NCBI GenBank assembly: GCA_030598065.1
Contig: JAUVQR010000123.1
Coordinates: 1-5,338 of the forward strand
Length of the DNA stretch: 5,338 nucleotides
Direction: 5' to 3'
Source of the DNA: Planctomycetota bacterium
GTDB lineage: Bacteria > Planctomycetota > Brocadiia > Brocadiales > Bathyanammoxibiaceae
Shown here one piece after another: positions 5,208-5,338 of this stretch (positions are counted from its first letter, which is position 1; each line of letters opens with the position of its first letter). Below the pieces are notes generated by a model. It was not told the origin of the DNA. It did no database searches and worked only from the letters and a program-made list of their open reading frames with translations. Made by a program: the position numbers and the translations under genes.

Positions 5208-5216
5208 ATGAACCCA

Positions 5217-5338
5217 ATGGCAGACAAGGCTGAGAACTGTCCAAAGTTTGATGAGGTGTGGGGCCGCATAGTGGCCCACGCGGGAGAGACCTTTCACGCG
5301 CGCAACGGTCAGGGGTTTACGTACAAGATTAGCGGCGA
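5217..5338 (+). CDS. N-terminus of a protein of unknown function (partial)
   Basis: The gene starts at ATG 5217 behind a strong Shine-Dalgarno, and its first 40 codons are in the window. It begins MADKAENC, followed by FDEVWGRIVAHAGETFHARN and a segment ending FTYKISG. There is no signal peptide, so a cytoplasmic protein is likely. The pattern W-x-R-I-x-x-H-A-G-E-x-F, then G-x-x-FTY-x-I-x-G, resembles from memory the start of small uncharacterised bacterial proteins with a beta-rich FTY core. I cannot name the family with confidence. Position relative to the HEAT gene (same strand, 235-base gap with its own candidate control site) suggests independent transcription. The C-terminus is cut by the window edge. 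Confidence 0.75.
   Translation, partial: MADKAENCPKFDEVWGRIVAHAGETFHARNGQGFTYKISG

Larger units (their letters stand above)
4982..5216. other. Intergenic region upstream of the last gene
   Basis: This gap is relatively AT-rich compared with the genes. It contains a small hairpin at 5050-5071, a 10-bp-phased direct repeat with an adjoining palindrome at 5137-5163, and a strong Shine-Dalgarno at 5202-5207. No -35/-10 pair with acceptable spacing was found. TTGTAA (5084-5089) and TAAGAT (5112-5117) are 22 bases apart, which is too far. No terminator with a T-run follows the HEAT gene. Confidence 0.6.

Overview
The window looks like ordinary chromosomal sequence from an uncultured bacterium. GC content is moderate to high, ATA (Ile) and AGG (Arg) codons are frequent, and intergenic spaces carry several families of short palindromic repeats. 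This style resembles Planctomycetota (Brocadiales-like), Nitrospirota or deltaproteobacterial-grade genomes. It is an impression from codon use and repeats; the sequence does not fix the phylum.

Layout, left to right: (1) the last 55 codons of a + strand gene of uncertain family; (2) a 129-base gap filled largely by an inverted pair of REP-like hairpins (201-270); (3) a secreted or periplasmic gluzincin-type zinc peptidase (peptidase MA-like) flanked by tetratricopeptide (TPR) repeats, 298-2046 +; (4) a 227-base gap between convergent genes holding four different palindromic repeat types; (5) a complete M17 leucyl aminopeptidase, pepA, 2274-3809 -, with an almost ideal extended -10 promoter at 3871-3899; (6) a divergent 308-base gap with a candidate rightward promoter and a possible 22-codon leader ORF that overlaps the next start; (7) an exported HEAT-repeat protein, 4118-4981 +; (8) a 235-base gap with a 10-bp-phased direct repeat and a small hairpin; (9) the first 40 codons of a further + strand gene of unknown function behind a strong Shine-Dalgarno sequence, cut by the window edge.

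The genes do not form an obvious pathway. PepA is a cytoplasmic housekeeping exopeptidase. The MA-like peptidase and the HEAT protein both have N-terminal export signals and scaffold repeats, so they probably act outside the cytoplasm, but their partners are unknown. The peptidase and pepA converge, while pepA and the HEAT gene diverge, so at least three transcription units are present.

I see no CRISPR array, tRNA, rRNA, insertion sequence, phage gene or defence system. The most interesting material is intergenic: the dense palindromic repeats, including one pair whose arms differ only by compensatory base-pair swaps, the possible leader peptide before the HEAT gene, and the phased direct repeat before the last gene.
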